Positions 1 to 7,803 of a DNA stretch of 31,009 nt are shown here, piece after piece. The stretch lies in assembly GCA_051656645.1 (NCBI GenBank), contig JBOGCH010000018.1, forward strand, positions 1 through 31,009, read 5' to 3'. A program made the translations under genes and the position numbers. The notes under the pieces are model-generated. The model was given only the letters and a program-made list of their open reading frames with translations. It did no database searches and was not told the origin of the DNA. Origin of the DNA: JBOGCH01 sp051656645 (GTDB lineage Bacteria > Bacteroidota > Bacteroidia > Bacteroidales > Marinifilaceae). Numbering within the stretch: position 1 is the stretch's first letter; each line of letters opens with the position of its first letter.

Positions 1-59
1 CGAATTGATTCTTAGTTATTTGTGCAACCTTAATTTATGAATTTAATTCGAAACAATAA

Positions 60-100
60 AGGCTTTCTGTCTGAAAATCAGACTGAAAGCCTATTTTTTT
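60..100 (+). terminator. Rho-independent terminator of a gene left of the window
   Basis: Two 15-base arms (60-74 and 78-92) are complementary except for one central T-T mismatch, with a 3-base loop, and are followed on the plus strand by a T run at 94-100. It would end a plus-strand transcript entering from the left. No coding sequence can be called with confidence in bases 1-59. Confidence 0.8.
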
Positions 101-106
101 GCATAT

Positions 107-145
107 AAAAAAAGCTGCCTAAACTTGTTAGACAGCTTCTTTTTA
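107..145 (-). terminator. metK terminator (probably bidirectional)
   Basis: A 10-bp stem (113-122 with 128-137, one wobble pair) has a 5-base loop. On the minus strand it is followed by a run of seven U (107-113), about 20 bases past the metK stop codon. The plus strand also has a T-rich flank (138-145), so it may work in both directions. Confidence 0.85.
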
Positions 146-160
146 TATTGTATACTTAAC

Positions 161-1456
161 TTATCGTTTCTCTTTAAAAGCCTCTTTTAAAGTATCTACA
201 TAGTCAAGTTTCTCCCATGTAAACAACTCTACTTCTACTTCTACAGTATCCCAGTAGTTCGATTTGAATGTACGTTTCACCATTTCAGGCTGGCGTCCCA
301 TGTGTCCGTAACTAGCCGTAAACTGATAGATAGGGTTACGTAGTTTTAAGCGCTGCTCAATTGCCGCAGGACGTAGATCAAAGATCTCTTCAATTTTGCT
401 TGCAATTTCTAAATCGGTAAGATTTACTTTAGCTGTTCCGAAAGTATTTACAAAAATACCCACCGGTTTAGCAACTCCAATAGCGTATGAAACCTGGATT
501 AATACCTCATCAGCAACTCCAGCCGCTACCATATTTTTAGCAATGTGACGTGCTGCATAAGCTGCCGAACGGTCTACCTTTGAAGGGTCTTTTCCGGAGA
601 ATGCTCCACCTCCGTGTGCACCTTTACCACCGTAAGTATCTACAATGATTTTACGTCCCGTTAAACCAGTATCTCCATGAGGACCACCAATAACAAATTT
701 ACCGGTTGGGTTAACATGCAGAATCATATCTTTATCAAATAAAGCTTGTACACGTTTTGGTAATTTTGCTTTCACACGCGGTAAAAGAATATCAACAATG
801 TCTTTACGTATCCACTCCACCATAGCAACATCCGCTTCTGCTTCTGCCTCGTTACTATCATTTAACGGTTTAATAAAATCGTCATGTTGTGTAGATATTA
901 CTAATGTATGAATGCGTTTTACCTTATTATCGTCTCCATACTCCACAGTTACTTGCGATTTTGAGTCAGGACGCAAATAACGCATTAACTGACCTTCTTT
1001 ACGGATATCAGCAAGTTCACGAAGTAATAAATGCGACAGCTCTAACGATAATGGCATGTAGTTATCCGTTTCATTACAAGCATAACCAAACATCATACCT
1101 TGGTCACCGGCGCCCTGTTCCATTGGGTCAGCACGCTCAACACCACGGTTAATATCCGGGCTTTGCTCATGGATAGCACATAACACTCCACAGCTATTAG
1201 CATCAAACATATACTCGCTTTTGTTATAACCAATTTCATTGATTACTTCACGAGCTATGGTTTGTACATCCACATAAGTTGTTGTTTTAATCTCTCCGGC
1301 AACAATTGTTTGTCCTGTTGTTACCAAGGTCTCGCACGCCACTTTCGCATTAGGATCAAATGCAAGAATTTTATCCAATACCGCGTCAGAAATCTGATCC
1401 GCTACTTTGTCAGGGTGTCCCTCAGACACAGACTCAGATGTAAATAAATATCCCAT
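161..1456 (-). CDS. metK: S-adenosylmethionine synthetase (methionine adenosyltransferase)
   Basis: Cytoplasmic enzyme that makes S-adenosylmethionine from ATP and methionine. The 431-residue product shows the family signatures in order: the N-terminal SESVSEGHPDKVADQISD segment (metal and ATP binding), the GAGDQGMMFGYA methionine/ATP motif, and the glycine-rich GGGAFSGKDPSKVDRS phosphate-binding loop in the second half. It is somewhat longer than the roughly 385 residues of the E. coli enzyme, as is usual in Bacteroidota. The ATG at 1456 lies directly before the conserved N-terminus (MGYLFTSESVSEGHPDK), so the start is secure. The gene is divergent from waaA. Its leader of about 150 bases has a TATCTTTG -7 box and a SAM-II-like element, so feedback control by its own product is likely. 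A hairpin terminator follows the stop. I see no defects. Confidence 0.98.
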   Translation of the reverse strand: MGYLFTSESVSEGHPDKVADQISDAVLDKILAFDPNAKVACETLVTTGQTIVAGEIKTTTYVDVQTIAREVINEIGYNKSEYMFDANSCGVLCAIHEQSPDINRGVERADPMEQGAGDQGMMFGYACNETDNYMPLSLELSHLLLRELADIRKEGQLMRYLRPDSKSQVTVEYGDDNKVKRIHTLVISTQHDDFIKPLNDSNEAEAEADVAMVEWIRKDIVDILLPRVKAKLPKRVQALFDKDMILHVNPTGKFVIGGPHGDTGLTGRKIIVDTYGGKGAHGGGAFSGKDPSKVDRSAAYAARHIAKNMVAAGVADEVLIQVSYAIGVAKPVGIFVNTFGTAKVNLTDLEIASKIEEIFDLRPAAIEQRLKLRNPIYQFTASYGHMGRQPEMVKRTFKSNYWDTVEVEVELFTWEKLDYVDTLKEAFKEKR

Positions 1457-1545
1457 ATTTATGATTTAAATTTCTACACCCCACTAAAAGGGTAATTAAT
1501 TAAATAATATAAAGGAAAAAATTGGGAAGGTTGAATTCAGAATTA

Positions 1546-1598
1546 TGCGTTTTAGCAATTTTTTTCTGTGGTTGCAATCAGCCAAATCTTTCCACATT
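1546..1598 (-). ncRNA. Probable SAM-II riboswitch in the metK leader
   Basis: Read on the minus strand, the leader has the layout of the SAM-II (SAM-alpha) class. P1 is UGUGG (1596-1592) pairing with CCACA (1571-1567). The loop holds a GAUUUGGCUGAUUGCAA stretch. After P1 comes an A-rich linker and the hallmark GCUAAA (1556-1551). The GCAA at the end of the loop (1575-1572) can pair with UUGC (1558-1555) to form the pseudoknot. The size of about 52 bases is right for the class. The predicted transcription start near 1608 places the element at the very 5' end of the leader. It ends about 90 bases before the metK ATG, which is far for direct masking of a ribosome site. The assignment rests on remembered consensus and pairing, not on a covariance search. 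Confidence 0.75.
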
Positions 1599-1614
1599 GA
1601 TGTAATTCGGAGGA

Positions 1615-1622
1615 CAAAGATA
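1615..1622 (-). promoter_or_regulatory. metK promoter -7 box
   Basis: The minus strand reads TATCTTTG, a perfect match to the Bacteroidota -7 consensus TAnnTTTG. The transcription start would be near 1608, about 10 bases before the riboswitch-like element. I see no clear -33 TTTG at the usual spacing. Confidence 0.7.
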
Positions 1623-1684
1623 TAACGAAAAACGAGATTATGAAAAAGGAACAAGCAAAAAACAAGATTAAATCCTTTTATTTA

Positions 1685-1692
1685 TACCTTTG
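1685..1692 (+). promoter_or_regulatory. waaA promoter -7 box
   Basis: The sequence TACCTTTG matches the TAnnTTTG consensus of the Bacteroidota housekeeping sigma factor. The start of transcription would be about 1698-1700, which leaves a leader of about 22 bases before the ATG at 1722. No convincing -33 element is visible. Confidence 0.7.
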
Positions 1693-1721
1693 CCTCACTA
1701 TTGAACATATATTTAGAGAAG

Positions 1722-2948
1722 ATGCAAGCATTATACAACATAGGCATACATGCATACAATGGCGCTATTCAAACCGTATCGTTATTTAACGATAAAGCTC
1801 GCCTTATGCATGAAGGACGTAAGGATTGTTGGCAAAAACTAGAGGCTTTTAAGCGTGGTAATGGAAAACGTATATGGTTTCATGCCGCCTCACTAGGCGA
1901 ATTTGAGCAGGGACGGCCATTAATTGAAATGATTAAGGAACGTGAACCCGATACGCAAATTTTACTAAGTTTCTTTTCTCCCTCTGGCTACGAAATTCGT
2001 AAAAACTATGCGTTAGCAGATTGCATTGTATACTTGCCAGGCGATTCTCCTCGCAATGCAAAGCGCTTTGTTGAACTTGCACAACCCGATGTTGCTATTT
2101 TCATTAAATATGAGTACTGGTACAACTATCTAAATCAGCTAAACAAACGCAACATCCCAACTTATATTATCTCATCACTATTCCGCGATAGTCAGCCTTT
2201 CTTTAAATGGTGGGGAGGATTACATAGAGAAATGTTGAGTATGTTTAACCACCTGTTTGTTCAAGACCAAGAGTCTGTTCAGCGTTTAGCATCCATCAAC
2301 ATTACCAACGTAACTCGCACTGGCGACACGCGTTTTGACCGCGTTAAACAAATTGCCGACACAGCAAAAAGCATAGAACGCGTTGAAACTTTTTTAGACA
2401 ATCAGCCGGCCGTTGTTTGTGGAAGCACGTGGGCACCCGATGAAGAAATTTTATTTAACTACATTAATAACAATAACTCAAACTATAAATGGATTATTGC
2501 ACCGCATGAAATTCACAATGCGCACATACAGTCCATTCTTGCACTGAGTAAGCAACCCATTGCCCTGTATAGTGATCCAAAAGCGAACTTGAAGGAGGCA
2601 AAGGTACTTATCATTGACTGTATTGGTTTATTATCATCCATTTATCGTTATGGACAAATAGCCTATATAGGCGGCGGATTTGGTGTAGGCATACACAATA
2701 CACTGGAGGCTGCCGTGTACGGTATCCCGGTAATATTTGGGCCCAAATATCGAAAATTCAATGAAGCAGTTCAACTCATTGAACAAGGTGCAGCATTTAG
2801 TATTGGCTATCCCGATGAGTTTTACCAGCTTATGGACTCTTTAATAGCCTCTCCCACTGCTACACAAACGGCAGGAAAAAGCGCAAGGAACTACGTTGAG
2901 AGTCAACTAGGCGCAACAAATATTATATACAACATGATACAATTATAA
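1722..2948 (+). CDS. waaA: 3-deoxy-D-manno-octulosonic acid (Kdo) transferase
   Basis: Inner-membrane-associated GT-B glycosyltransferase that moves Kdo from CMP-Kdo to lipid IVA, the first step of lipopolysaccharide core assembly. The N-terminal region (about residues 1-190) has the family signature FHAASLGEFEQG; Glu60 is the expected catalytic base. The C-terminal half has GSTWAPDEE and the nucleotide-sugar-binding stretch YIGGGFGVGIHNTLEAAVYG. The length of 408 residues is normal. The frame is open from a TTG at 1701, but the ATG at 1722 is preferred: the family starts with a similar LYxxxxxxY segment, and the -7 box at 1685-1692 puts the transcription start at about 1700, which leaves the TTG no leader. 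It is divergent from metK and convergent with the porin gene. Its last codons lie inside the terminator stem. Confidence 0.95.
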   Translation: MQALYNIGIHAYNGAIQTVSLFNDKARLMHEGRKDCWQKLEAFKRGNGKRIWFHAASLGEFEQGRPLIEMIKEREPDTQILLSFFSPSGYEIRKNYALADCIVYLPGDSPRNAKRFVELAQPDVAIFIKYEYWYNYLNQLNKRNIPTYIISSLFRDSQPFFKWWGGLHREMLSMFNHLFVQDQESVQRLASINITNVTRTGDTRFDRVKQIADTAKSIERVETFLDNQPAVVCGSTWAPDEEILFNYINNNNSNYKWIIAPHEIHNAHIQSILALSKQPIALYSDPKANLKEAKVLIIDCIGLLSSIYRYGQIAYIGGGFGVGIHNTLEAAVYGIPVIFGPKYRKFNEAVQLIEQGAAFSIGYPDEFYQLMDSLIASPTATQTAGKSARNYVESQLGATNIIYNMIQL

Positions 2949-3002
2949 TAAATAAACAGAGCGATGCCATTAAGCATCGCTCTGTTTATTTATTATAATT
3001 GT
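2939..3002. terminator. Bidirectional terminator, perfect 29-bp inverted repeat
   Basis: Arms 2939-2967 and 2974-3002 are perfectly complementary over 29 bases with a CATTAA loop. The GC-rich core (CAGAGCGATGC) is flanked by AT-rich outer stem, which gives a U-rich tail in both directions. It sits between convergent waaA (stop 2946-2948, inside the 5' arm) and the porin gene (stop 3007-3009). Confidence 0.9.
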
Positions 3003-3006
3003 AATG

Positions 3007-4155
3007 TTAGAAAGCAAATTGCAAACGTCCCTGAATCATATTCACATCATCCGGTCCTACTTTCATCTCATTGCCCACTTTGGTATTTGAGTAAGTATAG
3101 TTTAAACGGAAAGCAACAAATTTATTAATGTAATAGGAAGCACCCACTGTCACATTCTGTAAAATACCTCCTTTTATTCCTGCGTCCTTGTCATTTAAAT
3201 CCAAGTATGAATAGCGCGCTAACAACTCAACCGAACCCGGTGCCGGATTAGCAACAAAACCCATAGAAGGATTGTAGTTTTGTTGTTGACCAATTAGTAA
3301 GTATCCTAATTCGCCGGTAGCACCTTGCCCTCTATAGTTATCAGCACCAAAGCGGTTAACATGTGCCATTGTATAGTTTCCTTTTACAAACCATTTTTCA
3401 TAAATACCCACCAATTCGCACTCCATTTTCCATGTATTAATAACTTGCGTAACAGTTGCATCAACAAACCTGTTATTTGCTCCTGTTATAATACTTGTTG
3501 GCAATCCGGCCGAGAAACGCTCTACCTTATTCTCTCCCGCCGGCGTACTAAACACAGGAGTTACAGCCAATTGTAACACATTCCCCTCATTGTAAATTGG
3601 TCTACCAATAATACGCGATGAAAAGGCATATCCTTGTTCCTGTCCGGGAGAATCGCTTATACTATAATTACTAAATGCGCCCACCGTAGCATTGAAATAT
3701 GCCGAGGAGTACTGGTACGTTCCTCCCAATTTACGCCCGGGCGTAAATGCCTTAATTGCTGGCGACTCTGCCATTAATTTAAAATTGGTGGTACCAATAC
3801 GTGACTCTCCAAAAGGTTCAAAATAATGTCCCACTTGGAAGGTATTATTATCCAATTTATAATTAACAAACACATCCTTTACAGAAACTTTGTTGTTGGT
3901 ATACCCAATTTCCATTGTTGATCCCCAATGTTTCAAAAACTTTATTTGGGCCCCTAAACGTAAATCAGCAAGCGCTAAACCATTTTTTAATTCACTCGTC
4001 CCGGTAAATCCACCACCATCAACTAAAAAACGTCCGCGCAACCTCCATTCAAAATCGTCCTTTAACGATTCGACAAATGCTTGCGCTTGACTATTAAGTG
4101 TAAAAACACTAAAAAGCGCCGTAATCAATAGTAATTTTTTGTTTCGCATAATCAT
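3007..4155 (-). CDS. OprP/OprO-like outer-membrane porin
   Basis: Predicted beta-barrel porin of the phosphate-selective porin O/P family, in the outer membrane. The 382-residue product has a signal peptide (MRNKKLLLITALFSVFTLNSQAQA, cleavage after the AQA), then alternating aromatic/hydrophobic strands. Typical family pieces are the FEWRLRGRFLVDGG entry strand, the QVGHYFEPFGESRIGTTNF segment near the constriction loop, and a closing strand that ends in phenylalanine (GRLQFAF). The substrate cannot be told from sequence; in Bacteroidota this family is not reliably phosphate-specific. The start may be the ATG at 4155 or the in-frame ATG at 4149, which differ by two residues. It is monocistronic, faces waaA across a shared terminator, and has no clear -7 box upstream. 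Confidence 0.85.
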   Translation of the reverse strand: MIMRNKKLLLITALFSVFTLNSQAQAFVESLKDDFEWRLRGRFLVDGGGFTGTSELKNGLALADLRLGAQIKFLKHWGSTMEIGYTNNKVSVKDVFVNYKLDNNTFQVGHYFEPFGESRIGTTNFKLMAESPAIKAFTPGRKLGGTYQYSSAYFNATVGAFSNYSISDSPGQEQGYAFSSRIIGRPIYNEGNVLQLAVTPVFSTPAGENKVERFSAGLPTSIITGANNRFVDATVTQVINTWKMECELVGIYEKWFVKGNYTMAHVNRFGADNYRGQGATGELGYLLIGQQQNYNPSMGFVANPAPGSVELLARYSYLDLNDKDAGIKGGILQNVTVGASYYINKFVAFRLNYTYSNTKVGNEMKVGPDDVNMIQGRLQFAF

Positions 4156-4374
4156 ATCATTTCTTTTAATCTCTCGTTATCTTGAAGTTACAAAACTTCT
4201 TATTTATTATTTTACGGGCGATAAAAGTATTAAATTGTAAATAATAATACCACTATATTTTTCAATCATTTATACGTATTTTTAAGCTAAGCAGTTATAC
4301 TTATTTAACGAGATAAAAGAATACGCTCAACAATGCACAACACCAACATCATAACCATACCTTCTCCTCACTAT

Positions 4375-4418
4375 CTATACCCCATCTATATCCCATAGAT
4401 ATCCCACCTATATCCATT
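4375..4418. repeat. Four 11-bp tandem units
   Basis: Consecutive 11-base units read CTATACCCCAT, CTATATCCCAT, AGATATCCCAC and CTATATCCATT, followed by a TATAGATATAG half that mirrors them. The period is close to one helical turn. It lies about 220 bp upstream of the porin start codon and about 190 bp beyond the operon terminator. No function is known. Confidence 0.65.
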
Positions 4419-4610
4419 TATAGATATAGAAGAGGGCATATTGATGTATGTTAAAACAATATTTACCTGCATGAGGGCGTAAACGTGGCTATGCCGGTTT
4501 AAGGGAAAAAACTTATTATCTAGCTACACAGACTCCATTCTCTATTACCTATGCTAAGGCATAGTTTAGCGCTATAACCGTTATTGTGCCGGACGGAAAT
4601 ATAGGAATCA

Positions 4611-4670
4611 CAAAAAGGAGCCTATTGAATATATTTTGATTGTAAACCTAAATATACTCAATAGACTCCT
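4611..4670 (-). terminator. Terminator of the 12-gene operon
   Basis: Arms 4616-4636 and 4650-4670 pair over 21 bases on the minus-strand RNA; 19 are Watson-Crick and 2 are G-U wobbles. The loop is 13 bases. The stem is followed on the minus strand by UUUUUG (4616-4611). It lies about 60 bases beyond the stop of the M60 gene. Confidence 0.85.
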
Positions 4671-4695
4671 TGTATGTGACGTGTTGATTATCCCC

Positions 4696-4719
4696 GAAAA
4701 TGCCCACGTTAGCATTTTC
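4696..4719 (-). other. Short hairpin just after the M60 gene stop
   Basis: GAAAATGC (4696-4703) and GCATTTTC (4712-4719) are perfectly complementary with an 8-base loop, 12 bases after the stop codon. There is no U run behind it. It may be a 3'-end stabiliser or an accessory to the larger terminator. Confidence 0.5.
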
Positions 4720-4731
4720 TAGTTACAGCTA

Positions 4732-7644
4732 TTAAAGGCGTTGTCCGTAAACTAATGTACGTTTTCCATTCCAGCTTACAGCCTCAATTCTTGTTGATCC
4801 TTTTGGATATCTAACTTGTGTAGATGTGTTATTTCGGTCGCCAGTACCTACCATTGCTACATCCACTAGCTCATCACCTTTATATGTTTCAAACACTACA
4901 ACATTTTGCCATACATTATGCGCAATTGTGCAAAGTGACTTGTCTGTATTCCATGTAATACCTTCAGAAATTGTACCGCTAACCTCTACTTGATTTTTAA
5001 ATGCTTCCATTGCATTTATTGAGATATAGCTAATAACAGGAGATGAAGGGTCAGGGTAACTTGCTCCTAATGTACGAATATCAATACTATCTTGAGCCGT
5101 AATAGTAACCCTTCCTACAGAATAATCATCTATATCTCTATCTACAACACGTAAAAGTCCCATTTGATGGAAGAATGTTGATAAGTTTAGTTGAGATGCA
5201 TCAATACAACGCTTCATAAAGTTTACGTAACGTTCGCCATTACTAAGATTAGTTCGTTTATCCTGGATTGATGCCCAATTGACATCTGCCCAAAAATCAG
5301 GTCTATGCCAATCATTACCCTCACCGGCAATCATAAAATAGATTGTTAACTGCCATAATGGAACACACTTAACAAAGTGATCACCACGTAAGCCTGTTCC
5401 ATTCATAGAACCTTTCTTATAGTCCGGCCCTTCCTGAGTTAAATATGGCTCTCTTACAACATGTGCTTCATTTAAATAAGCATTAAAACGTCCACCTGCA
5501 GCACTTGGAGAATCTCCTTGTTTACGCGCACACGTTTCATGGTCAAGACGTAAATTTGTTTTATCCGACAATAGGTACTGCGCGTATTGAGTGTAGTTAT
5601 TGTTTGTAGTTTCACCCCATCCTGTCATGTGCATGTGCGGACGAATTTGATTTCCATGTCCCAACTCATGTCCATATAACCAAACAGAATTACGAATACC
5701 TTGTGGTGTTAGCATATCGGCCTCAGAGTTAGGGAAGTTTGCTGATTGTCCACCCCAGTTTGGCGGGCCACCCCATGTACGTAAGCATAATGTTCTGTTT
5801 GATGGAACAGCGTTGTTTTTCATTAATCCCATCATGCGATACTCAATTGCGATAACGCTATCCATTATTTCTAAAGTTTCCTCTACATTTCTACAATGAG
5901 TACGGAAAGCGCTTACAGTATTGATGAGTTGAGCTTTATCCCCAAGTACTTCCATCATACCATTAGTAACACCATTGTCACGAATACATTTCTCTGCGTT
6001 TGTAAGTATTCTTGACCAGTCGTTTTGAGTATGGCCTGCACGTTTATCCCAGAAACCTATTTCATGTCCATAAGCAAAATGAATATTTATTGGTTGTTGA
6101 GGGGTATCATCCTCAGTCCAATATTGTATATATCCATTCCCTGTAACTCGCGATTTAAATATATTTAATCCTGGTTTTAATGTAATAGTTTCTTCGCCAC
6201 CACCTTCTCTGCAATCACGTATAAGCATTGATAAGGAAGCGCGATTCATTTCTCCTACAAAAACAATTTGTTGCTCTCCAGCCACAAATAATATACCTGT
6301 AGGATTATCATATTTACTTCTGTTGCTTATTGCTAACTGGCTAGATGCTCTCCAAGGTTCCATATCGCTGTTATAAGCTCTGGCACGGAACTCTTTATTG
6401 TACTTATTTTCCAGAAGAGCTTTTGCAATACGATAGGTCATTGCATTAGTCAATTTGCTCAAATCATTCTTTGTAGTTGACGATTTAAGGACAGAGAATA
6501 CATCGTCTTCAAAGTATTGCGCATCAATACTTAAATCACCTCTGTCTGCAAGTTCAATTAGCTCTACTTCGGCTAAGGCAATAGCCCCACCTCCTGTATT
6601 TTTAATACAAACTCTTATTTCATTTGCATCTACAATAGCTACTTTTTGCTCAATCTTAGTACCTCGTGCTTCATTGAAGATTCCGGCTAACTGCCAGTCC
6701 GTATCTGCCGACGTTTTGTACCAAATTGAACCTACGCCAAATATAGAGTTATTATCGCCATTAGCACGCTGTGACAAACGTACTATATCTATTTTCTTAG
6801 CCGTACTAGCAATGGTATAATCAATAATAACAGAGTCATTTAACAAGGTCCTACTTGAACTGTAATGTGTATTGTAATCACCATCGAATGTTCTGTCTAC
6901 ATTTTCAGATCCATAGGTATTTCCATAGGTTAGTTTAGCCGAAGCTATGGAAATAAGTTTATCGTCCGGGAATGCTTCTTCTTGGCTTATTGCTGTTTGC
7001 TGAACAGTAAAGAACCCTTGTATAGGATATTGGTCATCCGTACTTTTTACAAACACAGTATCAATACGCATGTCCATAAACTGATTAGCAGTTGCAGTAA
7101 TTTGGTAGTTTTCCTTTACAATTGCTTTTGTTGCCGGAGCATCCTCAATACTTAACCAATTGGCTGAAGTTGATACATTGTATTGCACATTTGTAGTTAC
7201 CTCAAAATTGAATTTCTCACCGGCTTTATTAACCTCTTTATCCTTTATACTAATAAGAATAACAGGATCACTTCCTAATTGGGCAATATCTATACGTATT
7301 GGAGAAACTCCTTCTCCTACAACGGAGTAAGCTGCTTTACGCACTTCTACACCGTTATTAAAGGTTACTTTAAAACGGATATTAGATTGAGTTCCGTCTT
7401 TTTTTGTTTCGACAGTACACCAATCGTATACTTCTTCACCAACTGCTACAACATCCCAGTTTTCCAAGTTTGTTGAAACATTTACTGTTTTGGTTGAAGC
7501 CAATTGCTTCATATTAATCACCTCTCCCTCTGCAAGACCCACAGATAAATGTGGAGGAGGTGCCATCTCTGCGGTATCCTCCTTACATGCTACAAAAAAA
7601 ATTGTTAGTAGCATGAGTGGTAAATAAACGAATTTACACTTCAT
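4732..7644 (-). CDS. M60 (enhancin-like) metalloprotease lipoprotein with BACON and discoidin domains
   Basis: Predicted surface zinc metallopeptidase of the M60 family, whose studied members (for example BT4244 of Bacteroides thetaiotaomicron) cut O-glycosylated proteins such as mucins. The 970 residues hold a lipoprotein signal with lipobox FVAC (Cys20, then KED); two BACON-like domains (about 33-125 and 127-218, each followed by a QQ/AQ-type strand); an F5/8 type C (discoidin/CBM32-like) domain (about 229-366, with RTFDGDYNTHY); and the M60 catalytic domain (about 375-790). The active site is intact: HELGH at 659-663 with Glu660, then GWGE with Glu678 as the likely third zinc ligand. A further C-terminal region of about 170 residues I cannot assign. 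It is the last gene of the operon, 159 bp beyond the previous stop, a gap that holds a perfect hairpin. Confidence 0.92.
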   Translation of the reverse strand: MKCKFVYLPLMLLTIFFVACKEDTAEMAPPPHLSVGLAEGEVINMKQLASTKTVNVSTNLENWDVVAVGEEVYDWCTVETKKDGTQSNIRFKVTFNNGVEVRKAAYSVVGEGVSPIRIDIAQLGSDPVILISIKDKEVNKAGEKFNFEVTTNVQYNVSTSANWLSIEDAPATKAIVKENYQITATANQFMDMRIDTVFVKSTDDQYPIQGFFTVQQTAISQEEAFPDDKLISIASAKLTYGNTYGSENVDRTFDGDYNTHYSSSRTLLNDSVIIDYTIASTAKKIDIVRLSQRANGDNNSIFGVGSIWYKTSADTDWQLAGIFNEARGTKIEQKVAIVDANEIRVCIKNTGGGAIALAEVELIELADRGDLSIDAQYFEDDVFSVLKSSTTKNDLSKLTNAMTYRIAKALLENKYNKEFRARAYNSDMEPWRASSQLAISNRSKYDNPTGILFVAGEQQIVFVGEMNRASLSMLIRDCREGGGEETITLKPGLNIFKSRVTGNGYIQYWTEDDTPQQPINIHFAYGHEIGFWDKRAGHTQNDWSRILTNAEKCIRDNGVTNGMMEVLGDKAQLINTVSAFRTHCRNVEETLEIMDSVIAIEYRMMGLMKNNAVPSNRTLCLRTWGGPPNWGGQSANFPNSEADMLTPQGIRNSVWLYGHELGHGNQIRPHMHMTGWGETTNNNYTQYAQYLLSDKTNLRLDHETCARKQGDSPSAAGGRFNAYLNEAHVVREPYLTQEGPDYKKGSMNGTGLRGDHFVKCVPLWQLTIYFMIAGEGNDWHRPDFWADVNWASIQDKRTNLSNGERYVNFMKRCIDASQLNLSTFFHQMGLLRVVDRDIDDYSVGRVTITAQDSIDIRTLGASYPDPSSPVISYISINAMEAFKNQVEVSGTISEGITWNTDKSLCTIAHNVWQNVVVFETYKGDELVDVAMVGTGDRNNTSTQVRYPKGSTRIEAVSWNGKRTLVYGQRL

Positions 7645-7667
7645 AAGGCTTTTGTTTTAAATTAATA

Positions 7668-7695
7668 ATATGGTCCGGTATAAACCGGACCATAT
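7668..7695 (-). other. Perfect 12-bp intercistronic hairpin before the M60 gene
   Basis: ATATGGTCCGGT (7668-7679) and ACCGGACCATAT (7684-7695) are perfectly complementary with a 4-base ATAA loop, ending about 24 bases before the M60 start codon. No U run follows on the minus strand. It may act as a processing or stability element or set differential expression of the M60 gene. A TAACTTTA sequence upstream (7733-7740, minus) is one base off the -7 consensus, so an internal promoter is possible but weak. Confidence 0.75.
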
Positions 7696-7803
7696 GAATT
7701 AGAATATATTTAATATGTGATAACTCCTATACTAAAGTTATTTGAAGCACCTACCTTACACATTGTGCACTTGTTTATTACAATTGGTAGATATGTCATG
7801 GTA

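Larger units (their letters stand above)
4156..4731. other. Gene-free stretch of about 575 bp between porin and operon end
   Basis: I see no supported coding sequence on either strand here. The stretch holds the porin leader, a cluster of 11-bp tandem units (4375-4418), a small hairpin (CTATGC/GCATAG, 4549-4564), the strong operon terminator (4611-4670), and a shorter hairpin (4696-4719) next to the M60 gene stop. An unannotated small RNA is possible but nothing in the sequence proves one. Confidence 0.6.

Noticed and set aside
1..59. Tail of a plus-strand gene entering from the left
   Set aside because: A terminator at 60-100 suggests one, but two frames are open for a few codons only (stops at 13-15 and 38-40) and neither can be chosen.
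904..1447. Plus-strand open frames opposite metK
   Set aside because: They are antisense to a strongly conserved gene, have no family features and no promoter; they are shadows of metK codon use.
1457..1500. ACCC/GGGT hairpin in the metK leader as the riboswitch expression platform
   Set aside because: The stem is only 4 bp and no clear competing structure with the SAM-II-like element was seen.
4375..4429. Tandem units as a CRISPR array
   Set aside because: The units are only 11 bp, have no unique spacers, and no cas gene is nearby.
4549..4564. Small CTATGC/GCATAG hairpin as a terminator or small RNA
   Set aside because: The stem is only 6 bp with no U run on either strand; such hairpins arise by chance.
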